A stretch of DNA of 44,914 nt from Neobacillus citreus (GCF_018343545.2 NZ_JAGYPE020000030.1:1-44914); one strand, 5' to 3'; counted from the stretch's first letter, positions 28,395 through 39,231 are shown. The notes: generated from the letters alone by a model not told the origin. Translations and numbers: made by a program.

Positions 28395-29699
28395 TTACAA
28401 AACTTTCACAAAGTTCTGAATTGTTTCTAACGCTCTATTAGCATGCTGCAAATTCCGTTCTTGCTTTCCTCTTATTTTCACAGGCAGTTCAGGAAACAAT
28501 CCGAAATTGGCGTTCATCGGCTGAAAACTTTTCGGGTTTGCAGAAGTAATATACCGCGCCATACTGCCGATTGCCGTTTCCGCTGGGAATTCTACAGTTT
28601 CCATTCCCGTCGCGAGTCTTGCCGCATTAATTCCCGCAATTAAACCGCTCGCAGCAGATTCCACGTACCCTTCAACACCCGTCATTTGTCCAGCGAAAAA
28701 TAAATTTTCCCGGTTTCTAAATTGATAAGTTGCTTTTAGCACCTTTGGTGAGTTGATAAAGGTATTGCGATGCATAACGCCATAGCGAATAATTTCGGCA
28801 TTTTCAAGACCCGGTATTAATTGTAGCACTTCCTTCTGCGGGCCCCACTTTAAATGGGTTTGAAAACCAACAATATTATACAGCGTACCTGCTGCATCGT
28901 CCTGCCTTAACTGAACAACCGCGAAAGGTCTTTTACCTGTCTTTGGGTCCTCTAGCCCGACTGGCTTTAATGGACCGAACAGCATCGTTTTCTTCCCTCT
29001 TGCTGCCATTACTTCAATCGGCATGCAGCCTTCGAAAAAGATTTCCTTTTCAAATTCCTTTAAAGGGACGGTTTCAGCTGTGACCAAAGCTTCATAAAAA
29101 CGATCAAATTCCTCTTCCGTCATCGGACAATTTAAATATGCCGCTTCCCCTTTATCATAGCGGGACTTTAAATAAACTTTATCCATGTCAATGCTGTCTT
29201 TTTCGATAATCGGCGCCGCTGCATCATAAAAATATAGATAGTCTTCATTCGTTAAACTTTTCAGTTTGGCCGATAATTCCGGACTTGTTAGTGGGCCTGT
29301 TGCGATGACCGTTAGTCCTTCCGGAATATCTATGACCTCTTCATGGATGACTGTCACATTTTCATGGTTTTTCACCATTTCGGTAACTTTTGCCGCGAAT
29401 TCATGACGGTCAACAGCCAATGCCCCCCCGGCAGGAACACTGCAGGCATCAGCCGCAGAGATAATAACAGAATCAAGCCTTCTCATTTCTTCTTTTAATA
29501 CACCGACTGCATTTGTTAATGTATTAGCTCTAAGCGAGTTACTGCAGACCAGTTCGGCAAATTTATCTGTATGATGGGCTGGAGTTTGTTTGACTGGTCT
29601 CATTTCGTAAAGACGGACCTTTACACCGCGCTTGGCGAGCTGCCACGCTGCTTCGCTGCCTGCCAATCCGGCACCGACAACGTTTACTGTTATATCCAT
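28395..29699 (-). CDS. trmFO: TrmFO, folate/FAD-dependent tRNA (uracil-54-C5)-methyltransferase
   Basis: This 434-residue flavoprotein makes ribothymidine-54 in tRNA using methylene-tetrahydrofolate. The FAD-binding motif [21 protein letters not shown] is at the N-terminus. Family blocks are [39 protein letters not shown], and [20 protein letters not shown] near the C-terminus. It was formerly called gid. AGGAGG precedes the ATG. It follows topA after a terminator, so a promoter is expected in the 150-base spacer. Only a weak TATAGT-type -10 is visible there. Confidence 0.97.
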   Translation of the reverse strand: MDITVNVVGAGLAGSEAAWQLAKRGVKVRLYEMRPVKQTPAHHTDKFAELVCSNSLRANTLTNAVGVLKEEMRRLDSVIISAADACSVPAGGALAVDRHEFAAKVTEMVKNHENVTVIHEEVIDIPEGLTVIATGPLTSPELSAKLKSLTNEDYLYFYDAAAPIIEKDSIDMDKVYLKSRYDKGEAAYLNCPMTEEEFDRFYEALVTAETVPLKEFEKEIFFEGCMPIEVMAARGKKTMLFGPLKPVGLEDPKTGKRPFAVVQLRQDDAAGTLYNIVGFQTHLKWGPQKEVLQLIPGLENAEIIRYGVMHRNTFINSPKVLKATYQFRNRENLFFAGQMTGVEGYVESAASGLIAGINAARLATGMETVEFPAETAIGSMARYITSANPKSFQPMNANFGLFPELPVKIRGKQERNLQHANRALETIQNFVKVL

Positions 29700-29813
29700 G
29701 TTAATCCTCCTGAAACATTCAAATATTAAATAAGTCCTTACTTTTTACCATTCCCTCGAATTCAGTCCATCTTGCATTTTACTATACGAATGACAAACAA
29801 AAAAGTTTTATGT

Positions 29814-29852
29814 TCAAAAAAATTAAAAAGAGTGGAATATTTCCCACTCCTT
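29814..29852 (-). terminator. Terminator overlapping the topA stop codon
   Basis: AAGGAGTGG pairs with CCACTCTTT (9 bp, one G-U pair) around a 7-base loop and is followed by T runs on the minus strand. The upstream arm includes bases of the topA stop codon. Confidence 0.8.
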
Positions 29853-31929
29853 AGCTCTGCGGTTCTTCTTTATAGTCACAGGATACGCATTGGACTTGGA
29901 CACCCTTTTTGAGTTTTTTCTCGACAAGGAGTCCCTCACATTTTGGACAGTTTCTAGGAAGCGGCTTATCCCAAGATAGGAAATCGCACTCTGGGAAGCG
30001 GCTGCACCCGTAGAACAATCTCTTTTTCTTACTTTTTCTTTCAACGATTGTTCCCTCTTTACAAGTAGGACAGGTAACGCCGATTTCTTTAACAATCGGT
30101 TTTGTGTTTCGGCAGTCCGGGAAATTACTGCAAGCCATGAATTTGCCGTAGCGGCCCATTTTAAACACCATCGGGCTGCCGCAATTTTCACAGTCTTCAC
30201 CGGCAGGTTCGTCTTTGATTTCAACTTCCTGCATTTCCTTTTCCGCTTTTTTCAGGTGAACTTCAAAATCCTGATAGAATTCATCGATGATCTTTACCCA
30301 CGGTGTTTTTCCTTCTTCAACATTATCCAAATCCTGTTCCATTTTGGCGGTAAACTCGACATTCACAATTTCCGGAAAAAACTCTACCATTAATTCGTGG
30401 ACAATTTCTCCAAGCTCCGTCGGAACAAAACGCTTATTGTCGAGCGCTACATAGCCCCGTTTTTGAATTGTATCGAGCGTTGGGGCATAGGTTGAAGGCC
30501 TGCCGATTCCAAGTTCCTCAAGCGTCTTTACAAGCCTTGCCTCCGTATACCGAGGCGGCGGCTGGGTAAAATGCTGTTTCGGCTCAATATCCTTCTGGAA
30601 CACTTCATCCCCTTCATTGAGGTCAGGAAGCATTTTGTTGGATTCCTCCACTTGATCATCTGTACCTTCAACATATAGCTTCATAAAGCCGGGGAACTTT
30701 ATTTTCGATCCGGTAGCGCGAAACACCACATTGCCATTTTGTAAATCAACACTCATTGTATCCATTACAGCTTGGGCCATTTGACTGGCTAAGAACCGTT
30801 CCCAAATTAATTTATATAAACGCAGTTGATCTCTTGAAAGGAACTCCTTCAAACTGCTCGGATCTCTGAATGTGCTGGTCGGCCGAATCGCTTCATGAGC
30901 ATCTTGAGCATTTGTCTGTTTCTTCTCTTTCCTTTGCTCTGTTTTTAGAAATTGCTCCCCATATTCAGTCTTGATATAATTAGCCGCTTCTTCCTGAGCT
31001 ATTTCAGAAATCCTGGTGGAATCTGTTCTCATATAGGTAATCAAACCGACTGTCCCTTCTTTGCCAAGTTCGATTCCTTCGTACAGCTGCTGTGCCAGCA
31101 TCATTGTCTTTTTGGCCCGAAAGTTTAATTTTCTGGCTGCTTCTTGCTGCAGGGAGGAGGTTATAAATGGCGGGGCAGGATTTCTGCGCCGCTCTTTTTT
31201 TGTTACGGCAATGACCGTGAACTTGTTTCCCTCCATTTGCTGCAGAATCTTTTGCACCTCTTCTTCAGAGCTTACTTCTGTTTTATTCAGTCCTACAAGA
31301 CTATGAAACGAAGCGCTGAATTGATCTTTCCCCTTTAAAAATTCGCCGTCAATCGTCCAATATTCTTCTGGAATGAAAGCTTTAATTTCATTTTCACGGT
31401 CAATGATTAATCTGACGGAAACCGATTGGACCCTTCCCGCACTTAACCCCTTTTTGACCTTTTTCCATAACAGCGGACTGATATTATAGCCCACCAGGCG
31501 GTCAAGAATTCTGCGGGCCTGCTGTGCATCTACCAAGTCTTTATTGATTGGCCGTGGATGTTTAAACGATTCCTGGATAGCATCCTTGGTGATTTCATTA
31601 AATACTACCCGGCAGTCCGAGTTAATATCCACATCAAGGCTATGCGCCAAATGCCAAGCGATTGCTTCTCCTTCGCGATCGGGGTCGGCCGCCAGAAAAA
31701 TTTTCTTGGCTTTTTTGGCTGCTGTCTTTAATTCCTTTAAAACAGGACCTTTTCCGCGTATCGTAATATATTTCGGTTCAAAGCCGTTGTTTACATCAAC
31801 CCCCGTTTGGCTGCGCGGCAAATCTCTGACGTGTCCCATTGATGCTTTTACTTTATATTTTTTTCCTAAATATCGCTCAATCGTTTTCGCTTTTGCAGGC
31901 GATTCAACGATGACAAGAAACTCTGACAT
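29851..31929 (-). CDS. topA: DNA topoisomerase I
   Basis: This 692-residue type IA topoisomerase relaxes negative supercoils. The N-terminal TOPRIM domain is [17 protein letters not shown] with the acidic triad [14 protein letters not shown] (about 110). The active-site tyrosine is in [14 protein letters not shown] (about 297). The C-terminus has three zinc-binding modules: CENCGSP...CSNFPDC, CPTCKEG...CSRFPEC and CPKCEG...CVSC. It follows dprA after a long 317-base spacer with a candidate promoter. AGGAGG precedes the ATG. Confidence 0.98.
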   Translation of the reverse strand: MSEFLVIVESPAKAKTIERYLGKKYKVKASMGHVRDLPRSQTGVDVNNGFEPKYITIRGKGPVLKELKTAAKKAKKIFLAADPDREGEAIAWHLAHSLDVDINSDCRVVFNEITKDAIQESFKHPRPINKDLVDAQQARRILDRLVGYNISPLLWKKVKKGLSAGRVQSVSVRLIIDRENEIKAFIPEEYWTIDGEFLKGKDQFSASFHSLVGLNKTEVSSEEEVQKILQQMEGNKFTVIAVTKKERRRNPAPPFITSSLQQEAARKLNFRAKKTMMLAQQLYEGIELGKEGTVGLITYMRTDSTRISEIAQEEAANYIKTEYGEQFLKTEQRKEKKQTNAQDAHEAIRPTSTFRDPSSLKEFLSRDQLRLYKLIWERFLASQMAQAVMDTMSVDLQNGNVVFRATGSKIKFPGFMKLYVEGTDDQVEESNKMLPDLNEGDEVFQKDIEPKQHFTQPPPRYTEARLVKTLEELGIGRPSTYAPTLDTIQKRGYVALDNKRFVPTELGEIVHELMVEFFPEIVNVEFTAKMEQDLDNVEEGKTPWVKIIDEFYQDFEVHLKKAEKEMQEVEIKDEPAGEDCENCGSPMVFKMGRYGKFMACSNFPDCRNTKPIVKEIGVTCPTCKEGTIVERKSKKKRLFYGCSRFPECDFLSWDKPLPRNCPKCEGLLVEKKLKKGVQVQCVSCDYKEEPQS

Positions 31930-32246
31930 GTATGTTCCTCCTTAAGAGGGAAAGTGTGAAAGCGCCCCGAATCTGGCAAAAGCCTGCTTCTAAGATGCTC
32001 GATTTTTTTGAGAAGTTTTCTAAATTCTAGTTATGACAACTTTGCTTCAAGAAATACTTTCCAAAACTCCCATATCCCAAATTATTTATATAATACTTTC
32101 AATATTATTGTCTCATTCTAGTTTTTGAACTTATGTTGGAAAATGTAATACAAATTAGAAATTATTTCAACCTTTTTATCCTAACTTTTCTTCATTTATA
32201 CAAAAAACCCTGCAAAAATTAAAAATTTATTCAATAAAATACAGTT
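31930..32246. other. Gene-free spacer between dprA and topA
   Basis: This AT-rich stretch of 317 bases has no plausible ORF. It holds one promoter candidate (32142-32170). I saw no convincing terminator after dprA. A moderately GC-rich part near 31970-31995 precedes the topA ribosome-binding site, without a clear hairpin. Confidence 0.6.
32142..32170 (-). promoter_or_regulatory. Candidate promoter for topA
   Basis: TTGAAA and TACATT are 17 bases apart on the minus strand. It would give a leader of about 205 bases. Confidence 0.45.
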
Positions 32247-33125
32247 TTATCTTATTTCCTCTAATATATCCCCGGCTTTTGTGACAAGTTTTGCTCCCTG
32301 CTGAATAAGTTCATTTGCCCCGATTGAATAGGGATTAAAAATGCTTCCGGGAAGCGAAAAAACGTCTCTGCCCTCATTAACGGCATAATTGGCCGTTATT
32401 AATGAGCCGCTTTTCCTCTTTGCTTCTATAATAAATGTTCCCCGTGACATTCCACTAATGATTCGGTTTCGCGCTGGAAAATGCCATCTCTGTGGCTGTG
32501 TATCCGGCGGGTATTCAGAGAGAACAAGCTGTGTTTTCATCATTTCCAATGCCAGATTCATATTTTCCTTTGGATAAATATGGTACAGCCCTCCGGCAAT
32601 CACAGCAATCGTCTTTCCGCCATTTTTAATAGCGTATTCATGGGCGAGTTTATCAATACCTTTTGCTAAGCCGCTGACAATTAGCACTCCATTATCAATT
32701 AATTCCGGGAAAATTAAACGGATGGCATTTTTTCCGTACTGGGTCGCTTGCCTAGAACCAACCACAGCTAATTTCGGATCTTTCTCTAGCAGGGATAAGT
32801 CACCTTTTGCGAAGATTGCCCAAGGAGGCTGATAAATTTCTTTTAAATAACGGGGATACAGCGGGTCAAATACGGTGATGACGGAGATATCATTTGTTTT
32901 GTATTGGCGGATTTGGTCATAAATGATTTCGGGATAAAAGGGTTCGGTTGCAGGGTATGCAGCAATGGCGGAGGCCGGAGGAGGGAACATGCTCAATTGG
33001 GCTAATGGTTGATAAGATTTTAGAGATTCAAGTCCCGGGTCTCTTTTTAATATTTGATAGATCGAATGCCACGATATATCAGGATAATGAAGCAGGGAGA
33101 TTAGTTTTTCAGTAAACTCATTCAC
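32247..33125 (-). CDS. dprA: DNA-processing protein DprA (Smf)
   Basis: This 292-residue protein loads RecA on incoming single-stranded DNA during transformation. An N-terminal SAM-like part (about 1-60) is followed by the Rossmann-like DprA domain: AVVGSRQATQYGKN, VSGLAKGIDKLAHEYA, VIAGGLYHIYP, FPARNRIISGMS, EAKRKSGSLITANYAVNEGRDVFSLPG. I chose GTG behind GGAGGAAATTAACA. A longer reading adds 44 residues, but it crosses the sucD-dprA hairpin and lacks family similarity. Homologues exist in non-competent species too, so competence is not implied. Confidence 0.93.
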   Translation of the reverse strand: MNEFTEKLISLLHYPDISWHSIYQILKRDPGLESLKSYQPLAQLSMFPPPASAIAAYPATEPFYPEIIYDQIRQYKTNDISVITVFDPLYPRYLKEIYQPPWAIFAKGDLSLLEKDPKLAVVGSRQATQYGKNAIRLIFPELIDNGVLIVSGLAKGIDKLAHEYAIKNGGKTIAVIAGGLYHIYPKENMNLALEMMKTQLVLSEYPPDTQPQRWHFPARNRIISGMSRGTFIIEAKRKSGSLITANYAVNEGRDVFSLPGSIFNPYSIGANELIQQGAKLVTKAGDILEEIR

Positions 33126-33145
33126 TGTTAATTTCCTCCATTTTA

Positions 33146-33194
33146 AATTTTTTAAACAGAAAGAGCCCCTCATAGTTTGAGGGACTTTCTGTTT
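33146..33194 (-). terminator. Long hairpin between sucD and dprA
   Basis: AAACAGAAAG pairs with CTTTCTGTTT, and inside it CCCTCA with TGAGGG. The sequence after it is A-rich rather than T-rich, so it may stabilise the sucCD mRNA or terminate only partly. Confidence 0.55.
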
Positions 33195-33207
33195 ATCATG
33201 GTGTATT

Positions 33208-34110
33208 TTAGTGAGTTTTACACTTTTCGTATAAGCCTTGTTCTTTAAGTACTTCAATTAAAGTTTCACCCATTACGGATGGTGTTGCAGCTACTTTCAT
33301 GCCACATTCGTTCATAACGCGGATTTTTTCATCAGCAGTACCTTTTCCGCCGGAAATAATCGCACCAGCATGGCCCATGCGCTTTCCTGGAGGTGCAGTA
33401 CGTCCGCCGATGAAGCCGACAACAGGCTTAGTCATGTTTGCTTTTACCCACTGTGCCGCTTCCTCTTCTGCTGTTCCACCGATTTCACCAATCATGATAA
33501 CAGCATATGTTTCAGGATCTTCATTGAATGCTTTTAATACATCGATGAAGTTTGTTCCGTTAACAGGGTCTCCGCCAATACCAACTGCAGTTGTCTGGCC
33601 GATACCTGCTTGAGTTAATTGATGAACAGCCTCATATGTTAAAGTACCAGAGCGGGAAACAACGCCAACATGTCCTTTAGTGTGAATGTAGCCAGGCATA
33701 ATGCCGATTTTACATTCATCAGCTGTAATCACGCCAGGGCAGTTTGGACCAACCAAGCGAGTCTTCTTGCCTTCCATGTAACGCTTAACTTTCACCATAT
33801 CCAATACTGGAATATGCTCTGTAATACAAATAGCAAGATCTAGTTCAGCATCAACCGCTTCGATAATGGAATCTGCAGCAAATGGAGCTGGAACATAAAT
33901 AACGGAAGCATTTGCGCCTGTTGCTTCGACTGCTTCTTTCACAGTATTGAAAACAGGAACACCTTCCACCTCTTGGCCGCCTTTGCCCGGTGAAGTTCCG
34001 CCGACGATTTGTGTGCCGTATTCAAGCATCTGCTTTGTATGGAAACGGGCTGTTCCGCCTGTTATTCCTTGAACAATTACTTTTGTGTCTTTATTAATAA
34101 AAACGCTCAC
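33208..34110 (-). CDS. sucD: Succinyl-CoA synthetase alpha subunit
   Basis: This 300-residue subunit of the TCA-cycle enzyme interconverts succinyl-CoA and succinate with nucleotide phosphorylation. The CoA-binding Rossmann domain carries [16 protein letters not shown] near the N-terminus. The phosphohistidine is in the GHAGAII motif near residue 245. [13 protein letters not shown] and [15 protein letters not shown] are also typical. The start codon is GTG with AAAGGGG upstream. It lies 23 bases after sucC and is clearly co-transcribed. Confidence 0.98.
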   Translation of the reverse strand: MSVFINKDTKVIVQGITGGTARFHTKQMLEYGTQIVGGTSPGKGGQEVEGVPVFNTVKEAVEATGANASVIYVPAPFAADSIIEAVDAELDLAICITEHIPVLDMVKVKRYMEGKKTRLVGPNCPGVITADECKIGIMPGYIHTKGHVGVVSRSGTLTYEAVHQLTQAGIGQTTAVGIGGDPVNGTNFIDVLKAFNEDPETYAVIMIGEIGGTAEEEAAQWVKANMTKPVVGFIGGRTAPPGKRMGHAGAIISGGKGTADEKIRVMNECGMKVAATPSVMGETLIEVLKEQGLYEKCKTH

Positions 34111-34133
34111 GTTAATTCCCCTTTCTCTTGATC

Positions 34134-35294
34134 CTATTTCACTAATGAAACGATTTTTTGTGCGCCGTCTGCCATGGATTCAGCAGCTGTGATATTAAGA
34201 CCTGACTCAGATAGGATCTTCTTACCTAGGTCAACATTTGTTCCCTCTAAACGAACGACAAGCGGAATAGATAGGCCAACTTGTTTTGCTGCTTCTACTA
34301 CTCCATCAGCAATGACATCACACTTCATGATACCGCCGAAGATATTAACAAAAATACCTTTTACGTTTGGATCGGAAAGGATAATTTTAAATGCTTCCGT
34401 AACCTTCTCAGCAGTTGCACCGCCCCCAACATCAAGGAAGTTTGCCGGTTCGCCGCCATAGTGCTTAACGATATCCATTGTAGCCATTGCCAGTCCGGCA
34501 CCGTTAACCATACAGCCGATATTGCCATCTAATGCAATATAGCTTAAGTCATACTTGGAAGCTTCGATTTCTTTTGGATCTTCTTCTTCAAGGTCGCGAT
34601 ACTCTAAAACATCTTTTTGACGATACAATGCATTGGAATCGAAGTTTAATTTTGCATCCAAAGCCATTACGTTACCATCGCCAGTTACAACTAACGGGTT
34701 GATTTCGGCAATCGAGCAATCTTTTTCAATATAAGCGTTGTAAAGGCCTGTCATAAACTTAACAGCTTTATTGACTAATTCCTTTGGAATATTGATATTA
34801 AATGCCAAACGACGTGCTTGGTATGGCATTAATCCAAGACCTGGATCAATTTCCTCTTTGAAAATTTTCTCAGGTGTATTAGCGGCAACTTCTTCGATTT
34901 CTGTTCCGCCCTCTTCAGAACCCATTAATACCACGCGGGAAGTAGCACGGTCTAATACTAATCCGATGTAGTATTCTTTTTTAATATCGCAGCCCTCTTC
35001 AATTAGGAGACGCTTAACTTCTTTACCTTCAGGTCCTGTTTGGTGTGTAACCAAGGTTTTACCAAGAATTTCGCTGGCATATGTACGAACCTCATCAAGG
35101 TTTTTGGCAACCTTAACACCGCCGGCTTTTCCCCGTCCGCCTGCGTGGATTTGCGCTTTTACCACACATACTTGTGTGCCTAATTCTTTCGCAGCTTCAA
35201 CTGCTTCTTCAACAGTGAAAGCCACTTTTCCATTCGGAACCGCTACCCCATATTTTCTGAGGATTTCTTTCCCCTGATACTCATGGATATTCAT
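34134..35294 (-). CDS. sucC: Succinyl-CoA synthetase beta subunit
   Basis: This 386-residue subunit has an ATP-grasp domain at the N-terminus ([37 protein letters not shown]). The second half is CoA-ligase-like ([45 protein letters not shown]). It forms the enzyme with the alpha subunit and determines nucleotide specificity. AGGAGG precedes the ATG. Upstream lie a promoter candidate and a cre-like site, consistent with catabolite control of the TCA cycle. Confidence 0.98.
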   Translation of the reverse strand: MNIHEYQGKEILRKYGVAVPNGKVAFTVEEAVEAAKELGTQVCVVKAQIHAGGRGKAGGVKVAKNLDEVRTYASEILGKTLVTHQTGPEGKEVKRLLIEEGCDIKKEYYIGLVLDRATSRVVLMGSEEGGTEIEEVAANTPEKIFKEEIDPGLGLMPYQARRLAFNINIPKELVNKAVKFMTGLYNAYIEKDCSIAEINPLVVTGDGNVMALDAKLNFDSNALYRQKDVLEYRDLEEEDPKEIEASKYDLSYIALDGNIGCMVNGAGLAMATMDIVKHYGGEPANFLDVGGGATAEKVTEAFKIILSDPNVKGIFVNIFGGIMKCDVIADGVVEAAKQVGLSIPLVVRLEGTNVDLGKKILSESGLNITAAESMADGAQKIVSLVK

Positions 35295-35328
35295 TTCCCA
35301 TCCTCCTAATCAAACTGTTCAAAAAATT

Positions 35329-35342
35329 TGACTCCGTTTACA
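35329..35342. promoter_or_regulatory. cre-like CcpA operator upstream of sucC
   Basis: On the minus strand TGTAAACGGAGTCA matches the cre consensus TGWAANCGNTNWCA at 10 of 11 specified positions. It sits between the promoter candidate and the ribosome-binding site, so binding would block elongation. Confidence 0.5.
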
Positions 35343-35377
35343 TTTTATATAATGAAACAAACCTTGTCCACCATTAT

Positions 35378-35406
35378 GCTATAAATAATATTTATATAAA
35401 AATCAA
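35378..35406 (-). promoter_or_regulatory. Candidate promoter for sucCD
   Basis: TTGATT and TATAGC are 17 bases apart on the minus strand. An alternative, TGGACA-17-TAAAAT, lies about 35 bases closer to the gene. Confidence 0.5.
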
Positions 35407-35444
35407 GGAAAATAATTAGTAAGATAATACAAAACTATTATTTT

Positions 35445-35481
35445 CCAAAAATAAAACAGGCTTTATTCAGCCTGTTTTATT
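35445..35481 (-). terminator. Terminator after rnhB
   Basis: AATAAAACAGGCT and AGCCTGTTTTATT form a perfect 13-bp stem with a 6-base loop, followed by T-rich sequence, about 20 bases past the rnhB stop. Confidence 0.9.
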
Positions 35482-35501
35482 ATAAATCACTTAAGCTAGA
35501 T

Positions 35502-36299
35502 TTATGTACCCAGCGAAAACGTTAATTGATTTGTCAAAGTATCCTTGATGGGTGAGAAGCTCTTACGATGATAAGGAGTGATTCCATACTTGTCAATCGC
35601 AAGCAAGTGTTCCTTCGTTCCATAGCCTGCGTTTTCTTGAAAACCATATTGCGGAAACTGCCCCGAAATTTCTTTCATAAGGGAATCTCTTGCTGTTTTA
35701 GCGACAATAGATGCGGCTGCAATTGAAATACTTTTGGCGTCCCCTTTAATGATTGATTCTGTCAGGTAAGGAGTGTCAAGTTTCATGGCATCAATGAGCA
35801 CTACATCCGGGTTTGTTCCTAGATCTGCAATAGCCGATTTCATTGCTTTTTTAGTTGCCTGATAGATATTGATTTCGTCTATTTCTGGAGCATGAACCAT
35901 GGCCACGCTGAATGCTAGCGCCTCTCTCCTTATGATTTCATCAAATTCAAGCCGTTTTTTTTCGGACAGCTTTTTCGAATCATCAATCCCTGGCAGGAAA
36001 AAATCTGTCGGCAAAATGACCGCTGCGGACACAACCGGCCCAGCCAGCGGCCCCCTGCCTACTTCGTCCACACCTGCGATATACTGAAAACCTTGACCGC
36101 GGTATTTACGCTCAAAGGCCGTCATTTCAAAAAATTTCTCAGCAAGGCCTTTTTCTTGAGCTCTCTGCTTCTTCCATCTCGCTAGGCAGGTTTGCACCCC
36201 TTTTCGCTCATCTCCTTCAAGACTGATTAGGAAAGGGTCGTTATCTGCATTAACGTTATTCAGCTGTTCTTCAATTTCTGCAATCGACAAACGTTTCAT
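35502..36299 (-). CDS. rnhB: Ribonuclease HII
   Basis: This 265-residue enzyme removes ribonucleotides from DNA. The catalytic acids are visible in IAGVDEVGRGPLAGPVVSAA (Asp and Glu of DEVGRG, about 78-83), DDSKKLSEKKR, and VLIDAMKL. The N-terminal 70 residues form the extension seen in Bacillus RNase HII. AAAGGTGAA precedes the ATG. It follows rbgA by 57 bases, with a small hairpin between. ylqG and ylqH, which follow in B. subtilis, are absent. Confidence 0.96.
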   Translation of the reverse strand: MKRLSIAEIEEQLNNVNADNDPFLISLEGDERKGVQTCLARWKKQRAQEKGLAEKFFEMTAFERKYRGQGFQYIAGVDEVGRGPLAGPVVSAAVILPTDFFLPGIDDSKKLSEKKRLEFDEIIRREALAFSVAMVHAPEIDEINIYQATKKAMKSAIADLGTNPDVVLIDAMKLDTPYLTESIIKGDAKSISIAAASIVAKTARDSLMKEISGQFPQYGFQENAGYGTKEHLLAIDKYGITPYHRKSFSPIKDTLTNQLTFSLGT

Positions 36300-36329
36300 T
36301 CTAATTCACCTTTTAGGTAGCGTTTAATA

Positions 36330-36352
36330 AAGCTCCCCCAATAGGAGAGCTT
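36330..36352 (-). other. Small hairpin between rbgA and rnhB
   Basis: AAGCTCTCC pairs with GGGGAGCTT (one G-U pair) around a 5-base loop. The next bases (TATTAAACG) are not T-rich, so an attenuator or stability element is as likely as a terminator. Confidence 0.4.
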
Positions 36353-36356
36353 TTCG

Positions 36357-37226
36357 TTATTCTTCATTTTCAGTTTGAAAATCCTTGGGCCTTTCGAATG
36401 ATAAAGGACCAAACTTCTCGGAACGGGTTTCTCTGATCACCAATTCCGCCACTTTATCGTAGTCTACCATTCCTCCGCCCATCAAACAGCCGCGGAGCTT
36501 GCCGATGTGGTCGAACTTAAGTACAACGTCATCTGGAATGTCGGTAAACTTATAGCGCTCCATCAAGCGTTCAGGATATTCTCGCTCTAAAAAATCCAGG
36601 GCGTAAACGGTCAAGTCCTGGAGATTTAAGAGCGTATCCTTGATGGCCCCAGTAATCGCCAATTTCATTCCGACCTCTTGATCCTCAAACTTTGGCCATA
36701 ATATTCCCGGAGTATCTAGAAGCTCCATTTCTTTGCCTACTTTTATCCACTGCTGGGATTTTGTCACACCCGGGGTATTGCCAGTTTTGGCGATATTTTT
36801 TTTCGCCAGGCGGTTAATCAGTGTTGATTTACCGGCATTGGGAATGCCGACAATCATGGCCCGGATGGCTCTCGGCTTTACCCCTTTTGCCCGCATGCGG
36901 TCAAATTTCTCTTTCAAAATTTCCTGGGCAGCATTGGCAATTTCCTTCATTCCTTCTCCTGCCTGGGAATTAATCGCAATTGCCTTCACACCTTTTTTGG
37001 CAAAAAAAGCAATCCATTCCTTGGTAATATACTTATCGGCCATATCCGCTTTATTCAATAACACCAAACGCGGTTTATGTTGAATGATTTCATCAATCAT
37101 CGGATTTCTTGATGAGTAGGGAATTCTGGCATCTACTAATTCAAAAATGATATCAACTAATTTTAATTTTTCCGTGACCTCTCTGCGAGCCTTAGCCATG
37201 TGACCGGGAAACCATTGGATCGTCAA
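36357..37226 (-). CDS. rbgA: Ribosome biogenesis GTPase RbgA (YlqF)
   Basis: This 289-residue circularly permuted GTPase is essential for late 50S assembly in B. subtilis. It begins [17 protein letters not shown]. The order of G motifs is permuted: G4 LLNKADMAD (about 57-65) comes before G1 [10 protein letters not shown] (about 127-136), and G3 LDTPGILWP follows. A C-terminal RNA-binding domain completes it. The start is TTG, 8 bases after GGAGG; a GTG three codons earlier overlaps that site and is rejected. It lies about 40 bases after lepB. Confidence 0.96.
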   Translation of the reverse strand: MTIQWFPGHMAKARREVTEKLKLVDIIFELVDARIPYSSRNPMIDEIIQHKPRLVLLNKADMADKYITKEWIAFFAKKGVKAIAINSQAGEGMKEIANAAQEILKEKFDRMRAKGVKPRAIRAMIVGIPNAGKSTLINRLAKKNIAKTGNTPGVTKSQQWIKVGKEMELLDTPGILWPKFEDQEVGMKLAITGAIKDTLLNLQDLTVYALDFLEREYPERLMERYKFTDIPDDVVLKFDHIGKLRGCLMGGGMVDYDKVAELVIRETRSEKFGPLSFERPKDFQTENEE

Positions 37227-37268
37227 AGCAGTCACCTCCTTTTACTATGCATTCTGCAAAAATATTAT

Positions 37269-37829
37269 TTATTTCACAGAAACTATATGGGCATCGTTTA
37301 GCGGCCAGTAGACGATGCTTGTCTTGCCAATGACTTTACTCATTGGAACGGATCCGATATGACGGGAATCTTTGCTGAAGCGGCGGTTATCACCCATTAC
37401 AAATAATTCCCCTTTTGGAACTGTTATTTGACCGACCGGTGTTTCTTCCAATGTGAAAGAGTCTGTTAAAGGACCGTCCTCCACTTGTTTTTTATATTCA
37501 TCCAAATATGGCTCTTTATACGCTTTACCATTCACATATAAAGTGTCATTCTTATATTCGATTCTATCTCCAGGAAGACCAATGACCCGTTTTATGTAAT
37601 CTTTATGCTCAGGTGCATGAAAAACAATAATGTCAAATCGATGCGGTTCACCTATTTTATAACTCACCTTATTAACAATCATGCGATCCTGATTTTTTAA
37701 AGTAGGCATCATTGATAAGCCGTCCACAACTATCGGCGCAAAGAGAAAATAGCGAATTACGGCTGCCAGGATGACAGCAATTAAAAGCGCTTTTGTCCAT
37801 TCCCAAAATTCATTTTTCTTTTTTGCCAT
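37269..37829 (-). CDS. lepB: Type I signal peptidase
   Basis: This 186-residue membrane protease releases exported proteins. A single N-terminal membrane helix (about 14-31) is followed by the catalytic Ser39 in GLSMMPTL and Lys80 in DYIKRVIGLPGDRIEY. The C-terminal box MGDNRRFSKDSRHIG is also present. The Ser/Lys type and one membrane helix match the prokaryotic-type Sip enzymes of Bacillus. In B. subtilis no sip gene lies at this locus, but B. cereus and Geobacillus relatives, as I recall, carry one between rplS and rbgA. Weak GTGGGG precedes the ATG. Confidence 0.93.
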   Translation of the reverse strand: MAKKKNEFWEWTKALLIAVILAAVIRYFLFAPIVVDGLSMMPTLKNQDRMIVNKVSYKIGEPHRFDIIVFHAPEHKDYIKRVIGLPGDRIEYKNDTLYVNGKAYKEPYLDEYKKQVEDGPLTDSFTLEETPVGQITVPKGELFVMGDNRRFSKDSRHIGSVPMSKVIGKTSIVYWPLNDAHIVSVK

Positions 37830-37962
37830 TCTTTTGTCCCCACCAATCCAGTAAAAAATGTCTTATAAAGCCTATTTTACATAACTTAGAACTAATTAAC
37901 ACGAGGGGATTAATGTTTTTAATTAAATTTAATAATTTGTTAATAGATATTTTCACTAGGTA

Positions 37963-37996
37963 TAAAAAAAGAGCTTGCAGAGCAAGCTCTCTTTTT
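37963..37996 (-). terminator. Terminator after rplS
   Basis: AGAGCTTGC and GCAAGCTCT form a 9-bp stem with a 3-base loop, with an A run before and a T run after on the minus strand. It separates rplS from lepB. Confidence 0.9.
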
Positions 37997-38000
37997 CTTA

Positions 38001-38432
<432 letters not shown>

Positions 38433-38456
38433 GACTCAGCTCAAGTCACAAGAAAT

Positions 38457-38485
38457 ATCATAACATAATCTCAAAGCCCCTGCAA
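38457..38485 (-). promoter_or_regulatory. Sigma-A promoter for rplS
   Basis: TTGCAG and TATGAT are 17 bases apart on the minus strand, starting just past the trmD stop codon. The predicted leader is about 105 bases. Confidence 0.75.
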
Positions 38486-38487
38486 TA

Positions 38488-39231
38488 CTACTTGTATTCT
38501 TTTTTTACTTCCTCCAGCCACTTTTGTTGTTCTGGTGTTAGTTCTACTTGTTCAAATAGGTCAGGTCTTCTTAATAGAGTTCTTCTTAGGGTTTCTTTAT
38601 TGCGCCATTCTTCAATTAACTTGTGATTGCCGGATAATAGTATATCCGGCACCTTCATGCTGCGGAAATCAGCAGGCCTTGTATAGTGAGGGTGTTCAAG
38701 CAGACCTGTACTAAACGAATCCTTCATATGGGATTCTTGATTGCCAAGCACCTCGGGGAGCAGACGGACAACACTATCAATCACAACCATGGCACCAAGC
38801 TCACCGCCTGTTAAAACATAGTCGCCTATTGATATTTCATCGGTGACCAAATACTCCCTGATTCTTTCATCATAGCCTTCATAATGACCGCAAATAAATA
38901 TCAAATGTTCCTCGCCGGCCAATTCTTCCGCTTTCCTTTGGCTGTATCGCTCCCCTTGAGGGCAAAGCAAAATGATTCTTGGGCGGCTGCTGTTAGCCTG
39001 TTCTGTAAGTGAGGCAACCGCATCAAAAATCGGCTGCGGCATTAAAACCATGCCAGCACCGCCTCCGTATGGATAGTCATCCACAGAGGAATGCTTGTTA
39101 TCGGAGAATTCACGGAAGTTCACGACATTGTATTGGACAGCTGACTTTTCCGCTGCTTTGCTTAAAATCGAACTCCCTAGTACCCCGGTAAACATCTCAG
39201 GAAAAAGGGTAAGAATGTCGATTTGCATCAT
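38488..39231 (-). CDS. trmD: tRNA (guanine-37-N1)-methyltransferase TrmD
   Basis: This 247-residue SPOUT-class enzyme methylates G37 of tRNAs reading CNN and prevents frameshifts. The N-terminus is [20 protein letters not shown]. The SAM-binding knot includes [11 protein letters not shown] and [28 protein letters not shown] near the C-terminus is also typical. The start is coupled to rimM through ATGA. An ATGATG pair lies there; I took the first ATG, which is best spaced from GGAAGG. Confidence 0.97.
   Translation of the reverse strand: MMQIDILTLFPEMFTGVLGSSILSKAAEKSAVQYNVVNFREFSDNKHSSVDDYPYGGGAGMVLMPQPIFDAVASLTEQANSSRPRIILLCPQGERYSQRKAEELAGEEHLIFICGHYEGYDERIREYLVTDEISIGDYVLTGGELGAMVVIDSVVRLLPEVLGNQESHMKDSFSTGLLEHPHYTRPADFRSMKVPDILLSGNHKLIEEWRNKETLRRTLLRRPDLFEQVELTPEQQKWLEEVKKEYK

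Noticed and set aside
28148..28441. Plus-strand ORF of 97 codons in the xerC gap
   Set aside because: It has no ribosome-binding site or recognisable motif, and it runs into the antisense of trmFO. Composition is that of an AT-rich spacer.
33126..33257. N-terminal extension of DprA
   Set aside because: It would translate the sucD-dprA hairpin. A good GGAGG precedes the internal GTG, and the extension lacks family similarity.
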